Source: an uncultured Prevotellaceae bacterium
Lineage (GTDB): Bacteria > Bacteroidota > Bacteroidia > Bacteroidales > Bacteroidaceae
Length of the DNA stretch: 64,000 bases
Direction of reading: 5' to 3'
Assembly: GCA_902776475.1 (NCBI GenBank)
Contig: CACYQD010000011.1
Location: 124,001 to 188,000, forward strand
Below the pieces are notes generated by a model that did no database searches, was not told where the DNA came from, and saw nothing but the letters and a program-made list of their open reading frames with translations. Below, piece after piece: positions 1 to 8,612 of the stretch; the stretch's first letter is position 1, and each line of letters begins with the position of its first letter. The position numbers and the translations under genes were made by a program.

Positions 1-1628
1 CAGAACAAGGAAAGGGAGAGGCCAAGATCACCTATTTCAAACAGACCTGCACGGTCAGTTATGCCGACGGTGACCGCATGGTGGTCATCATCCCCGAGAA
101 CGGCATGGCTGCGGAAATACAAAACGGCGAGCACCTCGGCGTGCAACTCTTTTTTGACGAGACCTCCTACAAACTGATGTTTGACGCCCTCGACCGCGTC
201 ATGCAGGCCCGCGGCAACCGGTTGGCCTACCTGCGCGACCTCTTCTACTCCCATGCCCCAGTGGGACGGTTCACCTTCTCATCGCTGCGTTTCCCCTGGC
301 TCAACACCACCCAGGAACATGCCGTCAACGAGGTGCTCCGTTCCAAGGATGTCATGGTGGTGCACGGTCCACCGGGTACGGGGAAGACCACGACACTCGT
401 GGAGGCCATCAACGAGACACTCCGACGAGAGAGTCAAGTGCTGGTGTGCGCACAGAGCAACATGGCCGTCGACTGGATTGCCGAACAACTCACCAACCGC
501 GGCATCAACGTGCTGCGCATCGGCAACCCCACCCGCGTCAACGACAAGATGCTCTCCTTCACCTACGAACGGCGCTTCGAGGCTCACCCCGACTACCCGC
601 AGTTGTGGAGCATCCGCAAGGCCATCCGCGAACTGCGACAGCAACGGAAGCGGGGCAGCGACAGCTACCACCAGAAAATAGACCGTCTGCAGTCGCGGGC
701 CACCGAACTGGAGATCCGCATCCAGAGCCAGCTCTTCGACGAGGCACGTGTCATCGCCTCTACCCTCACGGGCGCCGCCAACCGACTGCTCGAAGGCCAC
801 CACTACAGCACGCTCTTCATCGACGAAGCCGCCCAGGCCCTGGAAGCCGCCTGTTGGATTCCCATCCGCAAGGCCACACGGGTCATCTTCGCCGGCGACC
901 ACTGCCAGTTGCCACCCACCGTGAAAAGCCTCGCCGCCCTCAAGGGCGGACTGGGCAAGACCCTCATGGAACGCATCGTGGAGAACAAGCCCGAAGTGGT
1001 GACGCTGCTCCGCATGCAATACCGCATGAACGAGCAGATCATGCGTTTCTCATCCGACTATTTCTACAGCGGACAGGTGGAGAGCGCCCCACAGATCAAA
1101 TACCGCGGCATCCTCGACTACGACGATCCGATGACATGGATCGACACCGCCGACATGGACTGCCGTGAGGAGTTTGTCGGCGAGAGTTTCGGACGCATCA
1201 ACAAGACGGAGGCCACACTCACGCTTGCGACATTGGAACAATACCTCACCAAAATCGGAAAGCAACGGGTGCTCGACGAGCGCATCGACATCGGCGTCAT
1301 CTCGCCCTACCGCGCACAGGTGCAATACCTGCGGAGACTCATCGCCAAGAAGGAGTTCTTCAAACCCTACCGTCACCTCATCAGTGTCAACACCGTGGAC
1401 GGTTTTCAGGGCCAGGAGCGCGACATCATCGTCATCTCCCTTGTCCGCGCCAATGACGACGGACAGATCGGTTTTCTCCGCGACCTGCGTCGCATGAACG
1501 TCGCCATCACCCGGGCACGTATGAAACTCATCATTCTGGGCGACTCCACAACCCTGACACGGCATCCCTTCTACCGCAAACTGTTCGAATACGTCAAATC
1601 CACAACAACCCATTCATCCAAAAACTGA
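1..1628 (+). CDS. UPF1-like superfamily 1 helicase, 5' truncated by window edge
   Basis: The frame is open from base 3, so the N-terminus lies outside the window. Seen: Walker A GPPGTGKT at about bases 366-389, a DEAA Walker B box (LFIDEAAQ) near base 820, a GDHCQLPP motif, and C-terminal SF1 motifs SPYRAQV, TVDGFQGQE and NVAITRAR. This motif set and order is that of SF1B UPF1/IGHMBP2-like DNA or RNA helicases (AAA_11 plus AAA_12 modules). The expected role is ATP-driven 5'-3' unwinding of nucleic acid in the cytoplasm; the substrate cannot be told from sequence. It ends six bases before the next gene, so the two are probably co-transcribed. Nothing suggests a defect in the visible part. Confidence 0.9.
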   Translation, partial: EQGKGEAKITYFKQTCTVSYADGDRMVVIIPENGMAAEIQNGEHLGVQLFFDETSYKLMFDALDRVMQARGNRLAYLRDLFYSHAPVGRFTFSSLRFPWLNTTQEHAVNEVLRSKDVMVVHGPPGTGKTTTLVEAINETLRRESQVLVCAQSNMAVDWIAEQLTNRGINVLRIGNPTRVNDKMLSFTYERRFEAHPDYPQLWSIRKAIRELRQQRKRGSDSYHQKIDRLQSRATELEIRIQSQLFDEARVIASTLTGAANRLLEGHHYSTLFIDEAAQALEAACWIPIRKATRVIFAGDHCQLPPTVKSLAALKGGLGKTLMERIVENKPEVVTLLRMQYRMNEQIMRFSSDYFYSGQVESAPQIKYRGILDYDDPMTWIDTADMDCREEFVGESFGRINKTEATLTLATLEQYLTKIGKQRVLDERIDIGVISPYRAQVQYLRRLIAKKEFFKPYRHLISVNTVDGFQGQERDIIVISLVRANDDGQIGFLRDLRRMNVAITRARMKLIILGDSTTLTRHPFYRKLFEYVKSTTTHSSKN

Positions 1629-1634
1629 CATCTC

Positions 1635-2051
1635 ATGTACCAGCAAGACTATTTCATCCGCGTCATACTCGAGTTTTTCAAGGCTCTTTCACGTGCACTG
1701 ACCCATCAAGACATGGACAAGAGGAGCGAGGCCATCCACGACCTCTACCGGCAATACTTGGGTTCGTATGAGTTCTATCAGAACGCCACGACCGAGGAGG
1801 CCATCGAACAAATCACCACCCTTTACCCAGAAGAGCAACAGTATCAGCGGATGGAAATGCTCGCCGAACTCTATTACGCCGAGGCAGAATACCGTCCCCA
1901 GCCCATCGGTGAGACATTGTTGGAGCGCGCCCTGCCCCTTTTCGAACTGGTCGATCGCCACAGCGGCATCTACTCCCTGGGGCGGCTCGAGAAAATCCAA
2001 AGCATCCACCGCCGCATCCATTCAAGACCAGACAACCAGAAAGAGAAGTAG
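1635..2051 (+). CDS. Small helical protein of unknown function (DUF6483-like)
   Basis: A 138-residue acidic protein opening MYQQDYFIRVILEFFKAL. It is mostly predicted helix with no signal peptide, membrane segment or catalytic motif that I recognise. The opening pattern (QDY, hydrophobic, then an ALxR-type helix) recalls DUF6483 proteins, a family of unknown function; this is from memory and uncertain. It starts six bases after the helicase stop and probably shares its transcript, which hints at a linked role but does not prove one. The basic tail (HSRPDNQKEK) looks disordered. Confidence 0.6.
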   Translation: MYQQDYFIRVILEFFKALSRALTHQDMDKRSEAIHDLYRQYLGSYEFYQNATTEEAIEQITTLYPEEQQYQRMEMLAELYYAEAEYRPQPIGETLLERALPLFELVDRHSGIYSLGRLEKIQSIHRRIHSRPDNQKEK

Positions 2052-2126
2052 CCACGCACGAAAACGCTGAGATACCCCGTGGTGTTATTACAAAGATATC
2101 ACCGATGTAAGAAAAAAAGGAATCCA

Positions 2127-2158
2127 TTTGTCGTGTTCGTTTTTTTTCACTATTTTTG
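2127..2158 (+). promoter_or_regulatory. Bacteroidota-type promoter of the 2211-3845 gene
   Basis: TTTG at 2127-2130, a 20-base spacer and TATTTTTG at 2151-2158 fit the Bacteroidota housekeeping consensus TTTG-N19..21-TAnnTTTG. Transcription would begin near 2164, giving a leader of about 47 bases before the ATG at 2211. Confidence 0.75.
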
Positions 2159-2210
2159 CAGACAAATTACAATCTATCAATAACAATCAAAAAAAATAAA
2201 ACTACACAGC

Positions 2211-3845
2211 ATGAAAAAAACCATTACCCTGATGATGACCCTGATGGTGGCCATCTGTGCCAATGCCAGCATCTGGAAGGCCAATGCCGACACCCCGGTA
2301 GCAGCTGGATCACAATTGGTTGACGATGATTTGCTCACAGCCACGATTCCCTTCAAAACTACATTGGGCAACGTCAAGAAGACCATCGCCGGTGAATCGT
2401 TCACCAACTACATCCAAGTCCGCACCGACAAAGACCCCACTGCCGACACGCCTACCGGGACGGAAAAATCGGGCAGTTCCTCCATCGTGGTTGATGTGAA
2501 GAAAGATGTCACCGTCACCGTCTATTACCGCCGCCAGTCTGTCGAGAAAGATGGAGAGAGATCCTTCAACTCCAATGATGGAAAAGACCTGAAGATCTTC
2601 GATCAGAATGCCAACTATGCCGTTTTGGATGGCGAGATGTCCATCTTGGAAGAAGTGCAAAACGCTGAAACCGGTGTCGTGGAATACGGCTTCGGCACGA
2701 AGACCTACACCCTCACTGCAGGTCGGAAATACACCATCACCGCCCGTGGCACCACCATCTACTTCTTCGGCTTCAAATACGAGGAGAGTTCCAACACCCA
2801 GGAAGCCACAGCCTTTGATTGGATCTTCACCAGCATCAGCGACGACGATGTCGCTTTGCTCAATGGTGATATCACCAACTGGGAGTACGACAGCGGTAAT
2901 GAGAGGTGGAGCAACCTCACCGAATACAAGAATGCACCTCTCACAGCCATCAAGGACGGTGAGGCTGTTGAACTGGCCTTCACCAAAGGACTGACCTTCA
3001 CTGCCGGAAAAGGAGGAAAACTGAGACTGGAGAAGAAAAACAAGCGCCTCAGCCTCAATGGCGGCAACATCACCGTCAGCACGCCCTCACTGAAGGCCGG
3101 CCAGGTGGTGACCATCGTATCGAGAATCGCCAACAAGACAGCCTTTGAGCGCCGTCTCATCGCCACCAACCTCTATGTGGCCGAGGGCTTTGGTCCCAGC
3201 AAGGCCGACGAATGGATCACCAACATCGGCGTGGTGGCCAAGGATGGTCCTATCACCATCACCACCAACAAAGGCGGCATCAACCTGCAGTCCATCTCCG
3301 TGAGCGTCATACAAGAGAAATTCAACGTCACTGTCGGTGAAGCCGGATGGGCCACTTTCACGGCTCCTGTCCCCGTCAGCGTACCTGAAGGACTGTCGGC
3401 CTATGTCATCAGCCAGATCAATAGTGACCACGTGCTGCTCAGCAGCGTCACCGAGGTTCCCGCCCATCAAGCCATCGTCGTGAAAGGTGATGCCGGCAAA
3501 TATGCCATGACCGCCATCGAAAGTGCAGCAGTGGTATCCAACCAACTGAGCACCTCGACCGACTATGTGCAAGCCAACGGCACACAATACGCCTTGGCCA
3601 ATGGCAACAAGGGTGTCGGTTTCTACCGTGTGCAAGAAGGAGAGATGATCAATGGCGGCAAAGGCTTCCTGAAAATCTCCGACAGCAGTGTCAATGCCTT
3701 CACCTTCGGTGATGCCGACGGCATCTCCACCATCGAGCAGAACGCCAATGGCCGGATGGACTTCTACAACCTGCAAGGCATGCAGGTCGCCCACCCCACC
3801 AAGGGCATCTACATCGTCAATAGCAAGAAGGTCATCATCAGATAA
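2211..3845 (+). CDS. Secreted protein with repeated beta domains and C-terminal sorting-like tail
   Basis: 544 residues with a classical signal peptide (MKKTITLMMTLMVAICANA, cleavage before S). The middle contains a module common in Prevotella secreted proteins (FDWIFTS...DDDVALLNGD...W, then LSLNGGNI and a SLKAGQVV strand). The last 45 residues (DGISTIEQ, YNLQGMQV, PTKGIYIVNSKKVIIR) match the short C-terminal domain of many Prevotella exported proteins, thought to act in surface sorting or attachment. No catalytic motif is visible, so substrate binding or a structural role is possible. It has its own strong promoter and is followed by a small peptide gene after 42 bases. Confidence 0.7.
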   Translation: MKKTITLMMTLMVAICANASIWKANADTPVAAGSQLVDDDLLTATIPFKTTLGNVKKTIAGESFTNYIQVRTDKDPTADTPTGTEKSGSSSIVVDVKKDVTVTVYYRRQSVEKDGERSFNSNDGKDLKIFDQNANYAVLDGEMSILEEVQNAETGVVEYGFGTKTYTLTAGRKYTITARGTTIYFFGFKYEESSNTQEATAFDWIFTSISDDDVALLNGDITNWEYDSGNERWSNLTEYKNAPLTAIKDGEAVELAFTKGLTFTAGKGGKLRLEKKNKRLSLNGGNITVSTPSLKAGQVVTIVSRIANKTAFERRLIATNLYVAEGFGPSKADEWITNIGVVAKDGPITITTNKGGINLQSISVSVIQEKFNVTVGEAGWATFTAPVPVSVPEGLSAYVISQINSDHVLLSSVTEVPAHQAIVVKGDAGKYAMTAIESAAVVSNQLSTSTDYVQANGTQYALANGNKGVGFYRVQEGEMINGGKGFLKISDSSVNAFTFGDADGISTIEQNANGRMDFYNLQGMQVAHPTKGIYIVNSKKVIIR

Positions 3846-3887
3846 CAGAGAGCGCATCACAGTTTCACACCGTAAAGCAAACAGATT

Positions 3888-4055
3888 ATGAAAAAAAGAT
3901 ATATAGCACCCATCATCCGCAAAATTGATATCGAGTCCGACCCGCTCATGGAAGTGGTATCCATGCCCGTCATCGACAACGGCGGCGACAATAAAGATGA
4001 TGAAGTGGGAGGCGGCGATGTGCTGGCACCCCAAGGTTCCATCTGGGAGGAATAG
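3888..4055 (+). CDS. Small peptide gene, 55 residues
   Basis: ATG at 3888, TAG at 4053-4055. The product starts MKKRYIAPIIRKIDIES and ends in an acidic, glycine-rich tail (DNGGDNKDDEVGGGD, finishing GSIWEE). There is no signal peptide or membrane segment. Short proteins with the pattern MKKxYIxPxI...S occur widely in Bacteroidota next to secreted-protein genes, as I recall; their role is unknown. Its location 42 bases after a secreted protein and just ahead of a strong terminator supports a real two-gene transcript. Confidence 0.6.
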   Translation: MKKRYIAPIIRKIDIESDPLMEVVSMPVIDNGGDNKDDEVGGGDVLAPQGSIWEE

Positions 4056-4074
4056 TCCACCACCCTTCCAACAC

Positions 4075-4122
4075 GATGCGGCCGCCCCGGGAAAACCGAG
4101 GCGGCCGCATCATTTTGCTTTT
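4075..4122 (+). terminator. Rho-independent terminator
   Basis: A perfect 12-base stem, GATGCGGCCGCC at 4075-4086 with GGCGGCCGCATC at 4100-4111, has an extra short CGG/CCG pairing inside the loop and is followed by ATTTTGCTTTT. It ends the transcript of the small peptide gene and separates it from the convergent lipoprotein gene at 4129. Confidence 0.85.
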
Positions 4123-4128
4123 CACTGA

Positions 4129-4884
4129 CTATTTCGGCGACAGCGGTTTGGCACGGTCACCCTTGGGCGTTATGGGACAATAGACGCACTCAGCCAGTCC
4201 GTCGGCCTCCCAAACCCAGAAATCCTGCTTGCCCAAATAACTCTCTATCTCGCGGATATGAGCCTTGGCCTTCTCCATCGACGTGAAGCAGCTTTCGCAG
4301 AGCCTGTACTTCACCTTACCGTCAACCACAGCCTTATAGACCGGACAGATGAAGGCATCAGGAATCTGACCCAGCACCTTCTTGGCCGACTCCAGGCTCT
4401 CGCAACTGGCCTTGACCACATAATAAACTTTGCCAGACGACTTCGAAGCCGTGGAACTGACAGCCTCCTCGCGCTCAAAGGTAGCGTAGGTGTTCTTCAC
4501 ATACCCCTTGACGCCATCATACTCAATCTGGTACCAGTCGCCCTCCGTGGCCACGTAGTTGGCACCCGGACCATCGGTCGTGAGTTTGCCCAGGATCTCC
4601 GATTTCACAGAGGGACTCCTGCGCACATTGACGTAACCATCCGCGGAACGGGCGAAGACCTTTTTCACAGGCTCCGCCACATCGGTTGTCTCCTCAGTCG
4701 CAGCGAGGGTGTCCATCGGAGTCTCATTTTCCACATTCTCCACCAAATTCTCACCTGCCACAGTCTCTTCCGGCAGCGAGTCAACGAACACCTCCACGTT
4801 CTCAGGTTCGCTCTTCTTGTTGTCGCAGCCCGTCAAGCATACAGCCATGGCGAGTGCAAGAAAAAAAGGAAATGTCTTCATCAT
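4129..4884 (-). CDS. SH3b-domain lipoprotein with SPOR-like C-terminus
   Basis: The start is placed at the ATG at 4884, giving MMKTFPFFLALAMAVCLTGC with a clear lipobox (LTGC), so the protein is an envelope lipoprotein of about 251 residues. After an acidic linker comes a bacterial SH3 domain (ADGYVNVRRSPSVKSEILG ... GDWYQIEYDGVKGYVKN), usually a cell-wall or protein-binding fold. The C-terminal 100 residues (VYYVVKASCESLESAKKVL, then CESCFTSMEKAKAHI) resemble a SPOR-type repeat, also linked to peptidoglycan binding. Upstream codons to 4941 run into the neighbouring zinc-ribbon gene and are not used. The gene ends seven bases from the convergent terminator. Confidence 0.75.
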   Translation of the reverse strand: MMKTFPFFLALAMAVCLTGCDNKKSEPENVEVFVDSLPEETVAGENLVENVENETPMDTLAATEETTDVAEPVKKVFARSADGYVNVRRSPSVKSEILGKLTTDGPGANYVATEGDWYQIEYDGVKGYVKNTYATFEREEAVSSTASKSSGKVYYVVKASCESLESAKKVLGQIPDAFICPVYKAVVDGKVKYRLCESCFTSMEKAKAHIREIESYLGKQDFWVWEADGLAECVYCPITPKGDRAKPLSPK

Positions 4885-4934
4885 CGTTTCTTTTAAAAAT
4901 CTATTCTCATTATTTCTTTCACATTTGTAACGGA

Positions 4935-5165
4935 CTACCACCCTCCGCCATCAAATCCATCGGTGGGGAAGTCATCAGGGTCAGTGAATCCGTTCCATCC
5001 ACCCCTGCTTCCATCCCTCCGGCGTGTTTCGCCAAGGTCGTCTCTGACATTACCGTTCAGTTTGAAGTAGTTGTCACAGTCATGGCAGTGGTATATTTGC
5101 TTACGTGAATTCCATAGACCAACATCCTTTGATCCACATTTGGGGCAACACTTGTCTTTAACCAT
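4935..5165 (-). CDS. Small zinc-ribbon protein
   Basis: 76 residues, starting MVKDKCCPKCGS. Two CxxC knuckles (CPKC and CHDC, about 20 residues apart) form a treble-clef or zinc-ribbon fold, as in IS1-type InsA and other small nucleic-acid-binding proteins. The second half is acidic and Gly/Trp-rich and ends FDGGGW, probably disordered. It has no neighbour that explains its function. It lies 50 bases upstream of the SH3 lipoprotein start and may share its transcript. Confidence 0.65.
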   Translation of the reverse strand: MVKDKCCPKCGSKDVGLWNSRKQIYHCHDCDNYFKLNGNVRDDLGETRRRDGSRGGWNGFTDPDDFPTDGFDGGGW

Positions 5166-5225
5166 AGAAATCGGGGGCGTCTATTATTATTTCTCAAATA
5201 CTCGTTTCTATCAACAGCAATATCA

Positions 5226-6773
5226 CTAAAATCCTCTTTCCGCCCAGTCGCCTCTATCCAAATTGCGGTAGCCGATGGCTTCAGCGATATGTGAGGACTG
5301 GACGCGCTCGCTTCCGTCGAGGTCAGCGATGGTGCGCGCCACCTTGAGGATGCGGTTGTAAGCGCGTGCTGAGAGTTTGAGGCGCTCCATCCCCATGCGG
5401 AGCAACTGAAGCGACTGGGCATCAGGTTCGGCGTATTGGTGGATCATGCGCTCCGTCATTTGTGCGTTGCAGTGGATGTCGCGGATGCCCCTGAAGCGCT
5501 CCTCCTGAATGGCGCGGGCCTTGATGACCCGTTCCCGGATGGCAGCAGAAGGCTCTCCTGGCGATGCCTTGGAGATGTCGTCGAAGGAGAGGGCGGAAAT
5601 CTCGCATTGGATATCGATTCGGTCGAGCAACGGTCCACTGATCTTACCCATATAGCGCTGGATTTGTCCTGGGGTGCAGACGCAGGTGTGGGTGGGGTCG
5701 CCATAGTAACCGCAAGGACAGGGGTTCATGGAGGCCACGAACATGAATGAGCAGGGATACTCAACGGTGTATTTCGCCCGGGCAATGGTAATCTTGCGGT
5801 CCTCAAGGGGCTGGCGCAGCACCTCCAAGGTCTGTTTCGAGAACTCGGTCAGTTCATCGAGAAAGAGCACCCCATTATGGGCCAGCGACACCTCACCAGG
5901 CTGGGCGCTGGAGGTGCCTCCACAGAGTCCCACCTGTGAGATGGTATGATGCGGACTGCGGAAAGGCCGTTGGGAAATGAGCGATGTGTCACGGCTCAGT
6001 TTTCCTGCCACGGAATGCACCTGCGTAGTCTCCAGGCTCTCGGCCAGGGAGAGCGGAGGCAGGATACTGGGCAGGCGTTTGGCCATCATCGACTTTCCCG
6101 AACCAGGCGGGCCTATCATGATTAGATTGTGTCCTCCGGCGGCAGCCACCTCAAGGGCGCGTTTCACATTCTCCTGTCCTTTGACATCAGCATAATCCAG
6201 TTCGAAATTATACTGTTGGGCATAAAACTCCTTACGGGTATCCACCACCATGGGCTGAGGCTGCTGTGTGCCGTTGAGCAGTCCGACCACCTGCATGATG
6301 TCTTCCAAACCATAAACTTCGAGATTGTTGACGACTGCTGCCTCCCGGGCGTTGTCCGCGGGCACGATGAGTCCCTTGAAATGTTCCTTTCTGGCCCGGA
6401 TAGCGATGGGCAGTGCAGCCCGCACGGGTTTCAGTTTCCCGTCCAGTCCCAGTTCTCCCACCATCATATACTTGTCGAGGTTGTCGGTGGGTATTTTGCC
6501 ATGAGCCGCCAACATCCCCACTGCGATGGGCAGGTCATAGCTGCTGCCCTCCTTGCGGATGTCAGCCGGTGAGAGGTTGATGGTGAGGCTTGACAGCGGC
6601 AACCGGAAACCGACGTTGGGCAAGGCCGCCGAAATACGGGAATAGCTTTCCCTCACGGCGGTATCGGCCATTCCGGAGAGGCTGAACATCACCCCGCGGG
6701 TCATGTTCACCTCAATGGTGATGGTGGTGGCCTCAAGCCCCACCACGGCAGCGCAATAAGTCTTTGCCAGCAT
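5226..6773 (-). CDS. yifB: YifB/ComM family Mg-chelatase-like AAA+ ATPase
   Basis: 515 residues, normal length for the family. N-terminal part is the ChlI/ComM domain (MLAKTYCAAVVGLEATTITIEV ... GMADTAVRESYSRISAAL). The central AAA+ module has Walker A GPPGSGKS, Walker B VLFLDEL and the sensor region FVASMNPCPCGYYGD, with a C-terminal Mg_chelatase_C domain (LSARAYNRILKVARTIADL). In naturally competent bacteria ComM is a hexameric helicase that promotes branch migration during recombination of incoming DNA. Whether this organism takes up DNA is unknown, though comF lies 4 kb away. The gene is 54 bases downstream of the thioredoxin-like lipoprotein. Confidence 0.93.
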   Translation of the reverse strand: MLAKTYCAAVVGLEATTITIEVNMTRGVMFSLSGMADTAVRESYSRISAALPNVGFRLPLSSLTINLSPADIRKEGSSYDLPIAVGMLAAHGKIPTDNLDKYMMVGELGLDGKLKPVRAALPIAIRARKEHFKGLIVPADNAREAAVVNNLEVYGLEDIMQVVGLLNGTQQPQPMVVDTRKEFYAQQYNFELDYADVKGQENVKRALEVAAAGGHNLIMIGPPGSGKSMMAKRLPSILPPLSLAESLETTQVHSVAGKLSRDTSLISQRPFRSPHHTISQVGLCGGTSSAQPGEVSLAHNGVLFLDELTEFSKQTLEVLRQPLEDRKITIARAKYTVEYPCSFMFVASMNPCPCGYYGDPTHTCVCTPGQIQRYMGKISGPLLDRIDIQCEISALSFDDISKASPGEPSAAIRERVIKARAIQEERFRGIRDIHCNAQMTERMIHQYAEPDAQSLQLLRMGMERLKLSARAYNRILKVARTIADLDGSERVQSSHIAEAIGYRNLDRGDWAERGF

Positions 6774-6827
6774 AGGATGGTGTTGATGTCGGTATTGGAA
6801 TTCCTATTATGGTTGGTCTCGCCTGTG

Positions 6828-7832
6828 TCAAGGCTTTTTCAGAAGTTCGTCGATTTTGCTCATGAGTTCATTGAGAGGAAGCCCACGGGCCACCACGCGG
6901 CGATGGTGATAGACGATGTTGTCGGGCACGCCGGAGAGTCCTGTCTGCCGGAAAGCCGTTCCTTCGAGCAATTTTCCGTCGAAGATGACAGGAGAGGTGA
7001 TGGTATCGCGCTCAAGGATTCTTTTAACGGCTGTCTTGTCGGCATCTACGGAGATGCCGACGCATTTCAGCTTACCTCCCGCAGACCGTTCCTTCCGTTT
7101 CAGTTGGCGTTGCATCTCCTGGCTCTCGAAGCTCCAACTGCCCCAGGCGAACAGCACGGCCACGTCATTGCCAAGGTCAGCCTCCGACACGTTGCCGCCT
7201 CCCATTCTGGGTCCGGAGAAACGGGGCATGGACGTCCCGACCATGCCATGTCGGAGTTGGGCTACCTGCCTGTGCAGGATAATGAGCGGTCCGTTCTTGG
7301 TCTGTTTCTCAAGCATTTTGGCTGTCAGGTTCTCAGCCTTCGCATAGTCTGGCTCGGTTTTCTGGATGAAATATTTCTTCACCAGATACATGCCTATGGG
7401 TGATTCGGGGTGCTGGATGACAAACTCCTCTGCTTTTTTCTGCACGTCGGGCGGCGACAACTTGGCCGTCTGCTTCCGGAATTTGGTCATCAGTTCATTG
7501 GTCTTCGTGCCGGCCACTTCCATCTCCTTCATGTGCGAGGCATCGGCTTTGATGTCGACGCTCTTTCCTGGTTCGGCGAAAATGGGCTGCTCTGAAAAAT
7601 TGGGGAACACCAGCATGAGCATGGCCTCGCGCTCGCAGGGGCGCTCATAGGTGAAGCGTCCTCCCATCACGCGGATGGTGTCGATGCCATCGACGCCACC
7701 TTCCGGACTGTAGACATAAAACTCTCCCTGGTTCATGTTGAGGAACCGTCCGGACAGTTTGAAATGGTTGCCGTCCACGCCACAGGCCGTGAGCATCACC
7801 ATGACAGACAATATGCAAAGGAAATTTTTCAT
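6828..7832 (-). CDS. DUF4369/thioredoxin-like lipoprotein
   Basis: The start is set at the ATG at 7832 because codons further upstream lie inside a tRNA gene. MKNFLCILSVMVMLTAC carries a lipobox (LTAC), so this is a periplasm-facing lipoprotein of 334 residues. The N-terminal half (FKLSGRFLNMNQGEFYVYSPEGG, GRFTYERPCERE) is the DUF4369 beta domain found ahead of thioredoxin folds in Bacteroidota. The C-terminal half has a thioredoxin-like order (VAVLFAWGSWSFESQEMQRQL ... CVGISVDAD ... GVPDNIVYH). The usual CxxC redox pair is absent (WGSWSFES at that place), so it is probably not a disulfide oxidoreductase. It may bind or scaffold rather than catalyse. Confidence 0.75.
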   Translation of the reverse strand: MKNFLCILSVMVMLTACGVDGNHFKLSGRFLNMNQGEFYVYSPEGGVDGIDTIRVMGGRFTYERPCEREAMLMLVFPNFSEQPIFAEPGKSVDIKADASHMKEMEVAGTKTNELMTKFRKQTAKLSPPDVQKKAEEFVIQHPESPIGMYLVKKYFIQKTEPDYAKAENLTAKMLEKQTKNGPLIILHRQVAQLRHGMVGTSMPRFSGPRMGGGNVSEADLGNDVAVLFAWGSWSFESQEMQRQLKRKERSAGGKLKCVGISVDADKTAVKRILERDTITSPVIFDGKLLEGTAFRQTGLSGVPDNIVYHHRRVVARGLPLNELMSKIDELLKKP

Positions 7833-7847
7833 AGGGAGAGAGAAAAG

Positions 7848-7933
7848 TGCCGCGAGCGGGACTCGAACCCGCACAGCCATTCCTGGCTAAGGGATTTTAA
7901 GTCCCTCGTGTCTACCAATTCCACCATTGCGGC
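7848..7933 (-). tRNA. tRNA-Leu (anticodon TAA)
   Basis: 86 bases with a long variable arm, as expected for tRNA-Leu. The anticodon loop CTTAAAA sits between GGGA and TCCC, giving anticodon TAA. The T arm is GCGGG-TTCGAGT-CCCGC. The acceptor stem pairs except at the sixth position, where A faces C. CCA is not encoded and must be added enzymatically. Confidence 0.95.
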
Positions 7934-8033
7934 AGGTGTATGTGATTTCCGCCATGAATTTTGCATCGTGAAAATCTTTGCAAAGATAAGACGATTTATC
8001 CGAACGGCCAATAAATTCACACAATTTAATATT

Positions 8034-8612
8034 TCAATTGACGGTCAGCACACCAAAGGGTCCTGTAGTAGAGGCGCGGTAGCGGGTGAGCCGCTTGCCG
8101 TTTTCGCCCGATGAGATAAAACCGTTATTGTTGAGGTCATACTGCCGATGGCACACCCCACAGGTGGCGATGCCGTTGACCCCCATCGAGAGTGGACGGC
8201 TCTTAATGGGGATGGCCTCAGGGTCGAAGCAATTGGGGCATTCCCTGTCGAAGGCATAGAAGACAGGAGGAGAGCTGAGAGCCCCAAATCCCACAATGAT
8301 ACCGTTGTTGTATCCCAGGACGAGTGTGCTCTGGGTGTCTGGTTTCAAAAGCGGCGTACTGCTGGTGAGTCCACCGTTGTTGGTGAATTCGAAATAGGTG
8401 GCACCGTTGCGGGTCACTTTCGTAATCGAACAGAAGATGCCAGGTGCGCTGGGATTCATCGCACTGGCCAGCGTGGCGTCATTCCGTTCTGCGTTGTTGA
8501 AGAAGAAATGGCATGCCCCGAGCGTAAATTCATTCTGTGTCTCGCCGCAGGAGGCCAGGAGGACACAGACAAGCGGCAACAGGAGTTTGACAAACTTTCT
8601 CACCTTTCTCAT
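8034..8612 (-). CDS. Lipoprotein with two Cys pairs (Rieske-like fold possible)
   Basis: The start is set at the ATG at 8612, which overlaps the argH stop (ATGA). MRKVRKFVKLLLPLVCVLLASC carries a lipobox (LASC), giving 192 residues. The C-terminal part has CPNC, then about 25 residues later CGVCHRQYDL, and ends RLTRYRASTTGPFGVLTVN. This spacing with a nearby His recalls Rieske-like or zinc-binding envelope proteins of Bacteroidota, but the canonical CxH...CxxH signature of a [2Fe-2S] Rieske centre is not met, so the cofactor is uncertain. It is last in the pyrE-argH run, which probably reflects shared transcription only. Confidence 0.6.
   Translation of the reverse strand: MRKVRKFVKLLLPLVCVLLASCGETQNEFTLGACHFFFNNAERNDATLASAMNPSAPGIFCSITKVTRNGATYFEFTNNGGLTSSTPLLKPDTQSTLVLGYNNGIIVGFGALSSPPVFYAFDRECPNCFDPEAIPIKSRPLSMGVNGIATCGVCHRQYDLNNNGFISSGENGKRLTRYRASTTGPFGVLTVN

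Noticed and set aside
7833-7880. 16 extra codons at the start of the thioredoxin-like lipoprotein
   Set aside because: They lie in the tRNA-Leu gene and would remove the signal peptide from the N-terminus.
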